A DNA stretch of 50,252 nt from Mesostigma viride (lineage: Eukaryota > Streptophyta > Mesostigmatophyceae > Mesostigmatales > Mesostigmataceae), in assembly GCA_009746045.1 (NCBI GenBank), contig RPFO01001213.1, positions 1 through 50,252 of the forward strand, given 5' to 3'. Position 1 is the stretch's first letter. Each line of letters opens with the position of its first letter. The notes under the pieces are model-generated. The model saw only the letters and a program-made list of their open reading frames with translations, had not been told where the DNA came from and did not search any database. This document shows, one piece after another, positions 29,490-41,700 of this stretch. Both the position numbers and the translations under genes were made by a program.

Positions 29490-29774
29490 GCAAAAGTGCG
29501 TGCGTTCATCGAAAACAAAATATGCCTTCATTCTAAGCTCCTTCTAATTCAAAAACTAGCCATGGAAAGGAAAGTGATACAATCAAACACACAAATTAGC
29601 CAACCAACAGTTACTCTGCCCGCCCCAGAAAAAAAAGGGATTACAAGTACCTAACACGACGCGAAAATTACATGAAATTTCCAGTATTAGCGAGAGCTTA
29701 ACTTACTGCAACCTCGTGGCTTCTCGCACGTAAATCAAGTTCCCACAGGTGTACAGGCGCTTGTCCTTTTTACA

Positions 29775-30045
29775 AGACTGCAGCACACAGCTGCACACAG
29801 GTAGGTAAAATGCCGAGGATGGTCGACTGTGGCACAATAAAAACGTTCGTGAGAAGACGTTGGAACGTCACTGCTGCGCAAAACCTGGCGTGCCCTGGCT
29901 CTGCGTCCTCAAGACTCAGCGCCAGCTGGAACACGGCGTACGGATCCGTGCTGAGTCGGCATAACTGCAGATTCGTGGCAGGATCGTGAGGGTCGTTGCG
30001 CGCGTGAACGTCAGCTTGCTGTTCAACTTGGACGCGGCCGGCGAC
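29775..30045 (-). CDS. Candidate exon with HEAT-like sequence
   Basis: The minus strand reads VEQQADVHARNDPHDPATN, then LQLCRLSTDPYAVFQLALSL and EDAEPGHARFCAAVTFQRLL, followed by TNVF. The last part resembles the first HEAT repeats of importin-beta superfamily receptors, where a CAxVTFKN-type phrase follows a leucine-rich helix; this is recalled similarity, not a search. A CAG precedes the LQLC part (about 29,968), so exon limits are uncertain. Confidence 0.25.
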
Positions 30046-30081
30046 CCATGTCACCCGTACGTCGCAAGCATCCGTATTCAA

Positions 30082-31329
30082 GCATCCGTATCTTGTACAG
30101 ACTTATGCCCGTAAAAGTTCCCTTGTTTCATCCTATGTGCTACCCACGTGCAGCGTGGGATCCAAATAACTAACTAACAATCCAAGTAACAACTAACAAA
30201 AGGTCTAGCAAGGCTCCGTTCTAGCCACTGACATCTTGATACCCTAGGCTTAGCAGGGATTAACTTTTGATCATATTTGGAATAAACGTACACCTATTTA
30301 ACTGGAACTAACTAACAATCCGATATACCGACTAAATATCTCCGGCCGTCGGCCAACATAGAAATCCTGAGGGAGGGACGGAGGGAGGGAGGGAGGGAGG
30401 GAGGGAGGGAGGGAGGGAGGGAGGGAGGGATGGATGGATGGATGGATGGATGGATGGATGGATGGATGGATGGATGGATGGATGGATGGATGGATGGATG
30501 GATGGATGCCGATGGATGAGTACACGCAATCCTACCGGCTACCGACCGGTCTAAGCTATCTAGTTCGTTGCTAGGCAGGGGAGAAGTCCGCAGGTGGAGG
30601 TTATTGGTCCTGAGGATAGCCGCTACACTACCGCCTCGTCTGCCATTACAGTCGGTAGAGGACAGCTCGGATGAGGATTACATCCCCATCTAGTGCTTAA
30701 CGGTTGGGGGATGATGCAGACGATATTTGTTTAAACTTTTGTGTAATTATTTTTCTAATGAGATTAGCATAGTACTCCGTGGCATGCCTTTGCGCATGAC
30801 ACGCAAGTACTTACTTACTTACTTAAGCTATCTACAAGCTATCTAAAAAAACAGTCCTATAACTATGGTGCCCGCGACGTACCCCTTAATTGGGGTCTTG
30901 TCTAGCATCATTGCTTCCCATGAGTGCAAACGCGCGGCTTACCCACTGCAGGGGGATTGTTGTCCTCTATGACCTGGGCACACTTGGCCTTGTCCATAAT
31001 CTTAATTTTTCCAAATCACGGAGAGGCCTAGGCCCCCCATGTCCTCTACCAGCTGCGGCTCTTTGAAGGTGCGGGCCTTGCGCGGCGTCTATAACCTGGC
31101 TAGCTGGGCCCGGCCCACGTGAGGAGGTGCCGGCCCGGCTGAGCGGGGCGCAGCCCTGCAGAGGGGCGCCACGTGAGGTGTCTACCTGGTTGGTGCGAGC
31201 CAAGTGCCCTACTAGCAGCAGGCGCCGCTGCTTGATGGTACGTGCTGGTGATGCTGCTGGTGATAGTGCTGGTGATTCGTGTGGCAATCATATAGTGATG
31301 ATATTTGTTATGATATTTGTGATGATATT
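30082..31329. repeat. Non-coding interval with GGGA/TGGA microsatellite and dispersed repeat
   Basis: 30,371-30,430 is (GGGA)n and 30,430-30,508 is (TGGA)n, giving the apparent minus-strand SIHPSIHPS / LPPSLPPS frames, which are not genes. 30,713-30,812 is the second copy of the 110-bp repeat at 25,757. A short (ACTT)n run lies near 30,808-30,825. The interval 31,100-31,320 is GC-rich with a run of GATATTTGT-type repeats at its end. Confidence 0.75.
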
Positions 31330-32439
31330 CTCACCACTAGACACTCCCGGCCAGTTAGGCTAGAAACACACGCCCTGATCAAGCATGCTGTTTCCGGCCC
31401 CACCGTCTAGGTCATCTAGTCGCTCCACACGTAAGCCAGCCATAATTTCAATGCACAAGGATACACATTTCCATCACCATTCATCTTCATCATCCTGAAC
31501 GACTCGAAAACGCGGAAAAGATAACGGCAGGCTCGAGCTACCATGGTCCGGATTCTCCCGATTTCTGGCCTGCGCTGGTTGTCTCTTTGATATTCGTTTC
31601 CCCGATATTCACAGTCTCCTTTCCCACACAGCAAAATATGGTGTTGTTCTTTCTCAGTTACATCGTTTTTCCCGTCTTTGTTCTTATCGTGTTGATTTCA
31701 TCACGACTCTTGTTGAACTCTTGCAGCGTTTATTGGTCAAAGACTATGACCGAGCCATTATGCTCCGTCAAGTCCGATGTTTTTTGCAACGTCACCCACA
31801 TCTGTTCGGTGCTGCCCCTTGGCACAAGCTCTACAAACAGGTCGTGGACCGGCTGGATCGCATAGTATCTCCGCACATCTGAACCCTGTGATGCCAGATC
31901 TCCTTTGCGGCCGTTCCGAGCTTGGCACTGGATTCGTTGTCCACATCGTCGCGTCGCTGCCGCAACACGATGTTTTCTGGCATCCGCGGGCTTTTGGTTC
32001 TTGCCGCACATTTGAAAGTGCTGTCCTCCGGCTTTTTGCCTTTGCACCGTGTGCAGTTCTTGGACGTTTGGAATCATGGCATGGCTAACGTGATGACTGA
32101 CTAGCTACCTTTTCAGTGGTTTTCCATTTGCGGGTATCTCCTCGTAAATGGTGGGAGAGCGATCGCAGCAATGGTGCTCACCACTAGACACTCCCGGCCA
32201 GTTAGGCTCGAAACACACGCCCTGATCAAGCATGCTGTTTCCGGCCCCACCGTCTAGGTCATCTAGTCGCTCTACACGTAAGCCAGCCATAATTTCAATG
32301 CACAAGGATACACATTTCCATCACCATTCATCTTCATCATCCTGAACGACTCGAACACGCGGCCAAGATAACGGCAGGCTCGAGCTACCATGGTCCGGAT
32401 TCTCCCGATTTCTGGCCTGCGCTGGTTGTCTCTTTGATA
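31330..32439. mobile_element. 263-bp direct repeats flanking 584 bp (TRIM-like or duplicated relic)
   Basis: 31,330-31,592 and 32,177-32,439 are colinear over 263 bp with only a handful of substitutions and no indel seen (offset 847). They start CTCACCACTAGACACTCCCG and end CTCTTTGATA. The interior contains a minus-strand open segment of normal composition (RRYYAIQPVHDLFVELVPRG, STEQMWVTLQKTSDLTEHN). The ends lack the canonical TG...CA of LTRs and no target duplication was found, so a terminal-repeat retrotransposon in miniature is only one option. The last 55 bases of the repeat also occur alone at 12,928-12,985. Confidence 0.55.
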
Positions 32440-34130
32440 ATTCATGAAGCTGGACGATGGAGTATTTCGTTGATGGACTTTGGGTACAATTCATTCTTTG
32501 AACTTCAATAGAATACCCTAGGATCACTATTGCACCCCGGCAGCGCGGTATGTTGATGATGCCCTTACCAAAACAGGACCACACTTGCGCACGGCCACAC
32601 AACTGTCACATCGGGAAGGCCCACACTAAATCACTAATCGAAAATTACTTGGGAAATGTTGTCTCGGGCTGATGGACATGTGTGCCCCTCAATTGCGGAG
32701 TTAAATTGGATGTATAATTGAATGAAATACATTATTACATTCCATGCATCGATGCTCGAGTCATCGCGATATCTGAATATCTTACATAATTACAGACCCA
32801 TCAATTGGAAGATCAGAAAGCTCCAGTGCATCTGCTCTACGACCGGACGTCTCAATCGTACGTAGTGCTTTCGAGTTATAATTACCCTCAATGTATGTCT
32901 GGAAAATCCACGTGCAGGCAGTGTCAAATGCATGGTATATGAACTAGTTATGTACATGTCAAGATGATGACAGTCAAGCGAGGCCATACATGTTGACGGA
33001 CAAGTGAGCCTGTAGACCTACGTCGATCCCCAGTTCCTCGATGTCGTGCGCAGCCCCGATATCATCAGATTTCCAATCCCCAACGGCCGTCGGCTCCGCA
33101 AAATCCACGTTCGCGATTAAACAGTGCAACCGCGAGGGCCGTTCTAACTTGTAATCCACCTATATAATGGGCTCCGTCTCGTCACCGTGCGTTCGCATCA
33201 ACAGGACAGCCACGGGTGTCGCGACGTCTCGGACGCTGTGCACTACACGCATCATCTCGGTCATCGCAGCCGTCGAGCACGTCACAAGCATCAATTATTC
33301 TCTGGACGAATTCTCGTGACCGTGTTGATATTAATGTCTGCCAACTTCACGACTGTGAACAGCAGCCTCACGCACGTCCGGTCCATCCGACTCCGTCAGG
33401 CGGTGTTGCGAATGGCGTCCTGCGTGCAAAAACCAGTACATGAAGGACAATAATGTTAGCCCGTTAGACAGATTTGTCTGTGGTTCCGCTTACAGCAGTA
33501 CTAATCACCCGTTACGCGGATTTCGGGCAAGTGGGTATCCTCCTACATTACATGTATCCAATTATGGACGGGAGATTTAAAATGGGAAACAAGTATCAGC
33601 GAACCCAGAATCAAGGTATCCACGCAACGGTTTTGAATAAACGGCTATGTACATAGAGACACAATGAACTGAACAAAACTTTAGTAGCTCACTCGTCGTT
33701 CACTTGTTAGTCGTAACGGAGGCAGTCATTCAGTCAGTTTGCAAGTTCAGTTGGCAAGTACGGAAACACACGCAAGTGCGTAACGGAGGCAGTCAGTCAG
33801 TCAGTTTGCAAGTGCAGTTGGCAAGTACGGACCACCAACCGCGTGTGTACGTCCATGATATCGCAATAATATAATCAAGAATAACAGGGGACGGTTAACG
33901 TATCCTTTACGCAGCTTTTTCGTTCAGGGCATGTTGAAATAACGAAAGTGAGGTCAGGTGTTCGAACCCTCCAAGTGCCGAATTTTTTACGAACCAGCGC
34001 ATTCACGAACCTTGCACTGGGGACGCGGTGGACCATTACCCCGGCCTAATTCTAGCATTGTACACAAGGGGCGGTGGCTAGCAGTAAAGAAGGGCATCCT
34101 AGTCATAACGCTGGGCAAGTTTGAAAGCAC
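32440..34130. other. Non-coding interval
   Basis: No convincing exon. It contains a CCAACGGCCGTCGG near-palindrome at 33,080 and a 66-bp tandem duplication at about 33,714-33,829 (TAACGGAGGCAGTCA...GGCAAGTACGG twice). 33,900-33,960 is unremarkable AT-rich DNA. Confidence 0.5.
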
Positions 34131-34404
34131 CAACGGCCGTTGAGTAGGAAAAAAAAAGAGCAGGAGAAGAGCACGTCGACGTTTCAACAGCAAGACAAAA
34201 ATATTAAACCCCGAGTACCAATGAAAATGCTTTCATGCATGTCCACCCCGACGAGGCACAAATTCATGCATGCCCACCCCGACGAGGCACAAATTAATGA
34301 ACGACAGATTTCTCACCCCCCCCCGGCACATGGCACAAGTGCCATCGCACGCACACACATTGTAGACAGGGTTATGAGAGTTTCGAGAGTCCAACGGCCG
34401 TTGG
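34131..34404. repeat. CCAACGGCCGTTGG palindromes and 31-bp duplication
   Basis: CCAACGGCCGTTG at 34,131 and CCAACGGCCGTTGG at 34,391. Between them a 31-bp tandem duplication (CATGCCCACCCCGACGAGG type) lies at about 34,230-34,295. Each palindrome contains CCAACGG on both strands, the core of plant M-phase (MSA) MYB sites. Whether any factor binds is unknown. Confidence 0.6.
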
Positions 34405-34647
34405 CTCGGAGAAATTGACAGTACACCCGTAAAGACATTAAAATTATCACTTTGTTGTCTTATGTGTGCCTTGTCATTTCCCAAGGTCAAAAGCCGTCAA
34501 CTTCTGCACCTCTTGTCCCTCCCACCCGTACGCACTAAGCATGCCCACCTTACACTACCACATGTGGCTCTTGAGAAAACTCCCCCCGACGATGCACATG
34601 TGCCATCTCACGCACACACCTTCAGACAAGGCTATCAGTTTTTCGGA

Positions 34648-34955
34648 GTCCAACGGCCGTTGGCTCCGAGAAATGCTGTTACAACTCAAAATTACAATGG
34701 TGACATCCACGAGCTAGTGGTACGCCGAACAAGTGCTTGTATGACATATGGCGACTGCCCGTGAGGAAAAGTCCACCACCACACACGGTCAGTTTTTTGA
34801 GTCCAACGGCCGTTGGCTCCGAGAAATGCTGTTACAACGCAAAATTACAATGGTGACATACATGAGCTAGTGGTACGCCGAACAAGTGCTTGTATGACAT
34901 ATGGCGACTGCCCGTGAGGAAAAGTCCACCACCACACACGGACAGTTTTTTGACT
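34648..34955 (+). repeat. 153-bp tandem duplication led by CCAACGGCCGTTGG
   Basis: Unit 1 (34,648-34,800) and unit 2 (34,801-34,953) are almost identical. Each starts GTCCAACGGCCGTTGGCTCC and ends in ACACACGG(T/A)CAGTTTTTTGA. A third degenerate start (CTCCAACGCAAG) follows at about 34,957. Confidence 0.85.
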
Positions 34956-35380
34956 CCAACGCAAGAACAGACGTAATGCACACCAAGTGACCAAGTGGCA
35001 AGATAAAAACACCCTTGCCAATCTCTACCCACAAAAACTTAGCCCCGAAATCCGTAGCCCCGAAATCCGTAATTGATTTGTACATTGTAGATGACAATGC
35101 AGCGATCACATGTATTCTGAAACCAACACGTTTTTACCTAGTTATCATGGTAACCAATTTATGGTTACCTAGTTATCCATGGCTAGAAAGTTGTTGTAAA
35201 TACACGATGTGGCCACACACGCCATAGATGAAAATCATAACCAGCTCACGCACATGATCATGGAAGGGGACTCCATTGATCTCAAAAAAGAAAGCTCAAG
35301 ACACCCTACACCCTACACCATACATCCTACAACCTACACCCTTAACTCTCCACCCTTAAAGCTTACGTGACCTTTTTTTC

Positions 35381-35449
35381 GGAGAAATGTCCGAGTGGAA
35401 TGCTATGTATGGGGTAACTTTCCCAAGGGTTCGAATCCCTCTTTCTCCA
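35381..35449 (+). pseudogene. tRNA-Ser-like relic lacking the anticodon arm
   Basis: Acceptor strands GGAGAAA (35,381-35,387) and TTTCTCC (35,442-35,448) pair perfectly. The T-arm AAGGG-TTCGAAT-CCCTC has four of five pairs. The D-arm start TCCGAGTGG and a variable-arm hairpin GGGG-TAACTTT-CCC are present. Only about 69 nt long: the segment between the D-loop and the anticodon stem is missing, although TGCTATGTA resembles the 3' side of the anticodon stem of plastid trnS-GGA. That resemblance is from memory. It is likely a non-functional, perhaps plastid-derived, tRNA-Ser fragment. Confidence 0.6.
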
Positions 35450-35559
35450 TTAGAGTTTTGTTTAGCTTCTATTCTCGTCTACACATAATTCACACGAAGT
35501 ACGCTTGCAAATACTTTATTACTATTTTGTTTGATATACTACACTAATATTATAATTGT

Positions 35560-35735
35560 TGTGTGTGTGTTGTTCACGTGTGCGTGTGTGTGTTGTGTGT
35601 GTTGTGTGTGTTGTGCGTGTGCGTGTGCGTGTGCGTGTGCGTGTGCGTGTGCGTGTGCGTGTGCGTGTGCGTGTGTGTGTGTATATAATTTTTTGTTGTG
35701 TGTGTGTGTTGTGTGTTGTACGTGCAAGGTGTATG
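35560..35735. repeat. GT/GTGCGT microsatellite at the left edge of the satellite
   Basis: A run of TGTGTT and GTGCGT repeats with a short TATATAATTTTTT interruption leads into the first 40-bp units. It is the opposite strand pattern to the CA-rich blocks on the right. Confidence 0.9.
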
Positions 35736-38700
35736 TACATGTGTGTGCAGCCGGCCCTTGCGTGCGCGGTGTGTGTACGTTTCTGTGCAGCCGCCCCTTG
35801 CGTGCGCGGTGTATGTACGTGTGTGTGCATGCCGACCCTTGCGTGCATGGTGTGTGTACGTGTGTGTGCAGCCGCCCCTTGCGTGCGCGGTGTATGTACA
35901 TGTGTTTGCACTCGCCCCTTGCGTGCGCGGTGTATGTACGTGTGTGTGCAGCCGCCCCTTGCGTCCGCGGTGGATGTACGTGTGTGCAGCCGCCCCTTGC
36001 GTGCATGGTGTATGTACGTGTGTGTGCAGCCGCCCCTTGCGTGCGCGGTGTATGTACATGTGTGTGCATCCTTGTCCTTGCGTGCATGGTGTATGTACAT
36101 GTGAGTGCCGTCGCCCCAACCGTGCATTGTGTATGTACGTGTGTGTGCAGCCGCCCCTTGCGTGCATGGTGTATGTACATGTGTTTGCACTCTCCCCTTG
36201 CGTGCGCGGTGTATGTACGTGTGTGTGCAGCCGCCCCTTGCGTGCGCGGTGGATGTACGTGTGTGCGCACTCGCCCCTTGCGTGCGCGGTGTATGTACGT
36301 GTGTGCGCACTCGCCCCTTGCGTGCGCGGTGTATGTACGTGTGTGTGCAGCCGCCCCTTGCGTGCGCGGTGTATGTACATGTGTGTGCATCCTTGTCCTT
36401 GCGTGCATGGTGTATGTACATGTGAGTGCCGTCGCCCCAACCGTGCATTGTGTATGTACGTGTGTGTGCAGCCGCCCCTTGCGTGCATGGTGTGTGTACA
36501 TGTGTGTGCATCCTTGTCCTTCCGTGCATGGTGTATGTACATGTGTGTGCAGCCGCCCCTTGCGTGCGCGGTGTATGTACGTGTGTGTGCAGCCGCCCCT
36601 TGCGTGCATGGTGTGTGTACATGTGTGTGCATCCTTGTCCTTGCGTGCATGGTGTGTGTACATGTGTGTGCAGCCGCCCCTTGCGTGCGCGGTGGATGTA
36701 CATGTGCAGGCAGTTGCCCCTTGCGTGCGCGGTGTATGTACATGTGTTTGCACTCGCCCCTTGCGTGCGCGGTGTATGTACATGTGTGTGCAGCCGCCCC
36801 TTGCGTGCATGGTGTATGTACATGTGTGTGCAGTCGCCCCGTGCGTGCGCAGTGTATGTACGTGTGTGTGCATGCCGGCCCTTGCGTGCATGGTGTGTGT
36901 ACGTGTGTGTGCAGGCGCCCCTTGCATGCGCAGTGTATGTACGTGTGAGTGCAGCCGGCCCTTCCGTGCGCGGTGGATGTACATGTGTGGGCAGTCGCCC
37001 CGTGCGTGCGCAGTGTATGTACGTGTGTGTGCATGCCGGCCCTTGCGTGCATGGTGTGTGTACGTGTGTGTGCAGGCGCCCCTTGCATGCGCAGTGTATG
37101 TACGTGTGAGTGCAGCCGGCCCTTCCGTGCGCGGTGGATGTACATGTGTGGGCAGTTGCCCCTTGTGTGCGCGGTGTATGTACATGTGTTTGCACTCGCC
37201 CCTTGCGTGCGCGGTGGATGTACATGTGTGTGAAGCTGCCCCTTGCGTGCATGGTTTATGTACATGTGTGTGCAGTCGCCCCGTGCGTGCGCAGTGGATG
37301 TACGTGTGTGTGCAGCCGCCCCTTGCGTGCGCGGTGGATGTACATGTGCGGGCAGTTGCCCCTTGCGTGCGCGGTGTATGTACATGTGAGTGCAGCCGCC
37401 CCTTGCGTGCGCGGTGTATGTACGTGTGTGTGCAGCCGCCCCGTGGTTGCGCGGTGGATGTACATGTGAGTCCAGCCGTCCCTTCCGTGCATGGTGTGTG
37501 TACGTGTGTGTGCAGTTGCCCCTTGCGTGCGCAGTGTATGTACGTGTGTGTGCATGCCGGCCCTTGCGTGCATGGTGTATGTACGTGTGTGTGCAGCCGG
37601 CCCTTGCGTGCATGGTGTGTGTAGATGTGTGTTCATCCTTGTCCTTGCGTGCATGGTGTATGTACATGTGGGTGCAGCCGCCCCTTGCGTGCGCAGTGTA
37701 TGTACGTGTGAGTGCAGCCGGCCCTTCCGTGCGCGGTGGATGTACATGTGTGGGCAGTTGCCCCTTGTGTGCGCGGTGTATGTACATGTGTTTGCACTCG
37801 CCCCTTGCGTGCGCGGTGGATGTACATGTGTGTGAAGCTGCCCCTTGCGTGCATGGTTTATGTACATGTGTGTGCAGTCGCCCCGTGCGTGCGCAGTGGA
37901 TGTACGTGTGTGTGCAGTTGCCCCTTGCGTGCGCAGTGTATGTACGTGTGTGTGCATGCCGGCCCTTGCGTGCATGGTGTATGTACGTGTGTGTGCAGCC
38001 GGCCCTTGCGTGCATGGTGTGTGTAGATGTGTGTTCATCCTTGTCCTTGCGTGCATGGTGTATGTACATGTGGGTGCAGCCGCCCCTTGCGTGCGCGGTG
38101 GATGTACATGTGCGGGCAGTTGCCCCTTGCGTGCGCGGTGTATGTACGTGTGTGTGCAGCCGGCCCTTGCGTGCGCGGTGTGTGTACATGTGTGTGCAGT
38201 TGCCCCTTGCGTGCGCGGTGTAGGTACGTGTCTGTGCAGCCGCCCCAAGCGTGCATGGTGTGTGTACGTGTGTGCAGCCGCCCCTTGCGTGCGCGGTGTA
38301 TGCCAGTGACAGTGTGTGCATGCCGGCCCTTGCGTGCATGGTGTGTGTAAGTGTGTGTGCAGCAGCCCCTTGCGTGCGCGGTGTAGGTACGTATGTGTGC
38401 AGCCGCCCCTTGCGTGCGCGGTGTATGTACGTGTTAATGCAGCCGGCCCTTGCGTGCGCAGTGTATGTCCAGGTGTGGGCAGTTGCCCCTTGCGTGCGCG
38501 GTGTATGTACGTGTGTGTGCAGCCGCCCCTTGCGTGCATGGTGGGTGTACATGTGAGTGCAGCCGCCCCTTGCGTGCGCGGTGTGTGTACGTGTGTGTGC
38601 AGCCCCCCTTGCGTGCGCGGTGTAGGTACGTGTGTGTGCAGCCGCCCCAAGCGTGCATGGTGTGTGTACGTGTGTGCAGCCGGCCCTTGCGTGCGCGGTG

Positions 38701-41700
38701 TATGCCAGTGTGTGTGCATGCCGGCCCTTGCGTGCATGGTGTGTGTAAGTGTGTGTGCAGCCGCCCCTTGCGGGCGCGGTGTAGGTACGTATGTGTGCAG
38801 CCGCCCCTGGCGTGCATGGTGTATGTATGTGTGTGTGCAGCCGCCCCTTGCGTGCGCGGTGGATGTACGTGTGTGTGCAGCCACCCTTGCATGCGCGGTG
38901 TATGTACGTGTGTGTGCAGCCGCCCCTTGCGTGCGCGGTGTAGGTACGTGTGTGTGCAGCCGCCCCAAGCGTGCATGGTGTGTGTAAGTGTGTGTGCAGC
39001 AGCCCCTTGCGTGCGCGGTGTAGGTACGTATGTGTGCAGCCGCCCCTGGCGTGCATGGTGTATGTATGTGTGTGTGCAGCCGCCCCTTGCGTGCGCGGTG
39101 TATGTACGTGTGTGTGCAGCCACCCCTTGCATGCGCGGTGTATGTACATGTGAGTGCCGTCGCCCCAAGCGTGCATTGTGTGTGTAAGTGTGTGTGCAGC
39201 AGCCCCTTGCGTGCGCGGTGTATGTACGTGAGTGTGCAGCCGCCCCGTGGTTGCGCGGTGGATGTACATGTGAGTGCAGCCGCCCCTTGTGTGCGCGGTG
39301 TAATATGTACGTGTGTGTGCAGCCGTCCCTTGCGTGCGCGGTGTGTGTACGTGTGTGTGCAGCCGCCCCATGCGTGCACGGTGAGTGTAAGTGTGTGTGC
39401 AGCAGCCCCTTGCGTGCGCAGTGTATGTACATGTGAGTGCAGCCGCCCCAAGCGTGCGCGGTGTGTGTACATGTGTGTGCAGTTGCCCCTTGCGTGCGCG
39501 GTGGATGTACGTGTGTGCATGCCGGCAATTGCGTGCATGGTGTGTGTACGTGTGTGTGCAGCCGCCCCTTGCGTGCGCGGTGTGTGTACGTGTGTGTGCA
39601 CTTGCCCCTTGCGTGCGCGGTGGATGTACATGTGTGTGCAGCCGCCCCTTGCGTGCATGGTGTATGTACGTGTGTGTGCAGCCGCCCCTTGCGTGCGCGG
39701 TGTATGTACGTGTGTGTGCAGCCGTCCCTTGCGTGCGCGGTGTGTGTACGTGTGTGTGCAGCCGCCCCATGCGTGCATGGTGAGTGTAAGTGTGTCTGCA
39801 GCCGGCCCTTGCGTGCGCGGTGTGTGTACATGTGAGTGCAGCCGCCCCAAGCGTGCGCGGTGTGTGTACATGTGTGTGCAGTTGCCCCTTGCGTGCGCGG
39901 TGGATGTACGTGTGTGTGCATGCCGGCCCTTGCGTGCATGGTGTGTGTACGTGTGTGTGCAGCCGCCCCTTGCGTGCGCGGTGTATGTACATGTGTGTTC
40001 ATCCTTGTCCTTGTGTGCATGGTGTAGGTACATGTGGGTGCAGGCGCCCCTTGCGTGCGCGGTGGATGTACATGTGCGGGCAGTTGCCCCTTGCGTGCGC
40101 GGTGTACGTACATGTGAGTGCAGCCGCCCCTTGCGTGCGCGGTGTATGTACGTGTGTGTGCAGCCGCCCCTTGCGTGCGCGGTGTATGTACGTGTGTGTG
40201 CAGCCGCCCCGTGGTTGCGCGGTGGATGTACATGTGAGTGGAGCCGGTCCTTGCGTGGGCGGTGTATGTACGTGTGTGTGCAGCCGCCCCTTGCGTGCGT
40301 GGTGTGTGTACATGTAAGTGCAGCCGCCCCTTGCGTGCGCGGTGTATGTACGTGTGTGTGCAGCCGTCCCTTGCGTGCGCGGTGTGTGTACGTGTGTGTG
40401 CAGCCGCCCCTTGCGTGCATGGTGAGTGTAAGTGTGTGTGCAGCCGCCCCTTGCGTGCATGGTGTATGTACGTGTGTGTGCAGCCGCCCCTTGCGTGCGC
40501 GGTGTATGTACGTGTGTGTGCAGCCGTCCCTTGCGTGCGCGGTGTGTGTACGTGTGTGTGCAGCCGCCCCTTGCATGGGCGGTGTATGTACAATTGAGTG
40601 CAGCCGGCCCTTGCGTGCGCGGTGTATGTACATGTGTTTGCACTCGCCCCTTGCGTGCGCGGTGGATGTACATGTGTGTGCAGCCGAACCTTGCGTGCAT
40701 GGTGTGTGTACCTGTGCGTGAAGTCGCTCCTTGCGTGCATGGTGTGTGTACATGTGTGTGCAGCCGCCCCTTGCGTGCATGGTGTATGTACATGTGAGTG
40801 CCGTTGCCCCAAGCGTGCATTGTGTGTGTAAGTGTGTGTGCAGCCGGCCCTTGCGTGCATGGTGTGTGTACATGTGAGTGCAGCCGGCCCTTGCGTGCAT
40901 GGTGTGTGTACGTGTGTGTGCAGTTGCCCCTTGCGTGCGCGGTGTATGTACGTGTGTGTGCAGCCGGCCCTTGCGTGCGCGGTGTGTGTACATGTGTGGG
41001 CAGTTGCCCCTTGCGTGCGCGGTGGATGTACGTGTGTGTGCATGCCGGCAATTGCGTGCAAGGTGTGTGTACGTGTGTGTGCAGCCGCCCCTTGCGTGCG
41101 CGGTGTATGTACGTGTGTGTGCAGCCGCCCCTTGCGTGCGCGGTGTATGTACGTGTGTGTGCAGCCGCCCCGTGGTTGCGCGGTGGATGTACATGTAAGT
41201 GCAGCCGTCCCTTCCGTGCATGGTGTGTACGTGTGTGTGCAGTTGCCCCTTGTTTGCGCAGTGTATGTACGTGTGTGTGCATGCCGGCCCTTGCGTGCAT
41301 GGTGTATGTACGTGTGTGTTCATCCTTGTCCTTGCGTGCATGGTGTATGTACATGTGGGTGCAGGCGCCCCTTGCGTGCGCGGTGGATGTACATGTGCGG
41401 GCAGTGGGTGTGTGTGCATGCCAGCAATTGCGTGCATGGTGTGTGTACGTGTGTGTGCAGCCGCCCCTTGCGTGCGCAGTGTATGTACATGTGAGTGCAG
41501 CCGCCCCAAGCGTGCGCGGTGTGTGTACATGTGTGTGCAGTTGCCCCTTGCGTGCGCGGTGGATGTACGTGTGTGTGCATGCCGGCAATTGCGTGCATGG
41601 TGTGTGTACGTGTGTGTGCAGCCGCCCCTTGCGTGCGCGGTGTGTGTACGTGTGTGTGCACTCGCCCCTTGCGTGCGCGGTGGATGTACATGTGTGTGCA

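Noticed and set aside
30298-30530. Open frames reading SIHPSIHPS and LPPSLPPS
   Set aside because: Direct translation of the TGGA and GGGA microsatellites.
34131-34816. CCAACGGCCGTTGG as restriction-like or attachment sites
   Set aside because: No integrase or paired structure nearby; repeat or regulatory readings are simpler.
35290-35350. ACACCCTACACCCTACACC run resembling plant telomere repeats
   Set aside because: The unit is CACCCTA and decays within about 50 bases; it is not CCCTAAA or CCCTAAAA.
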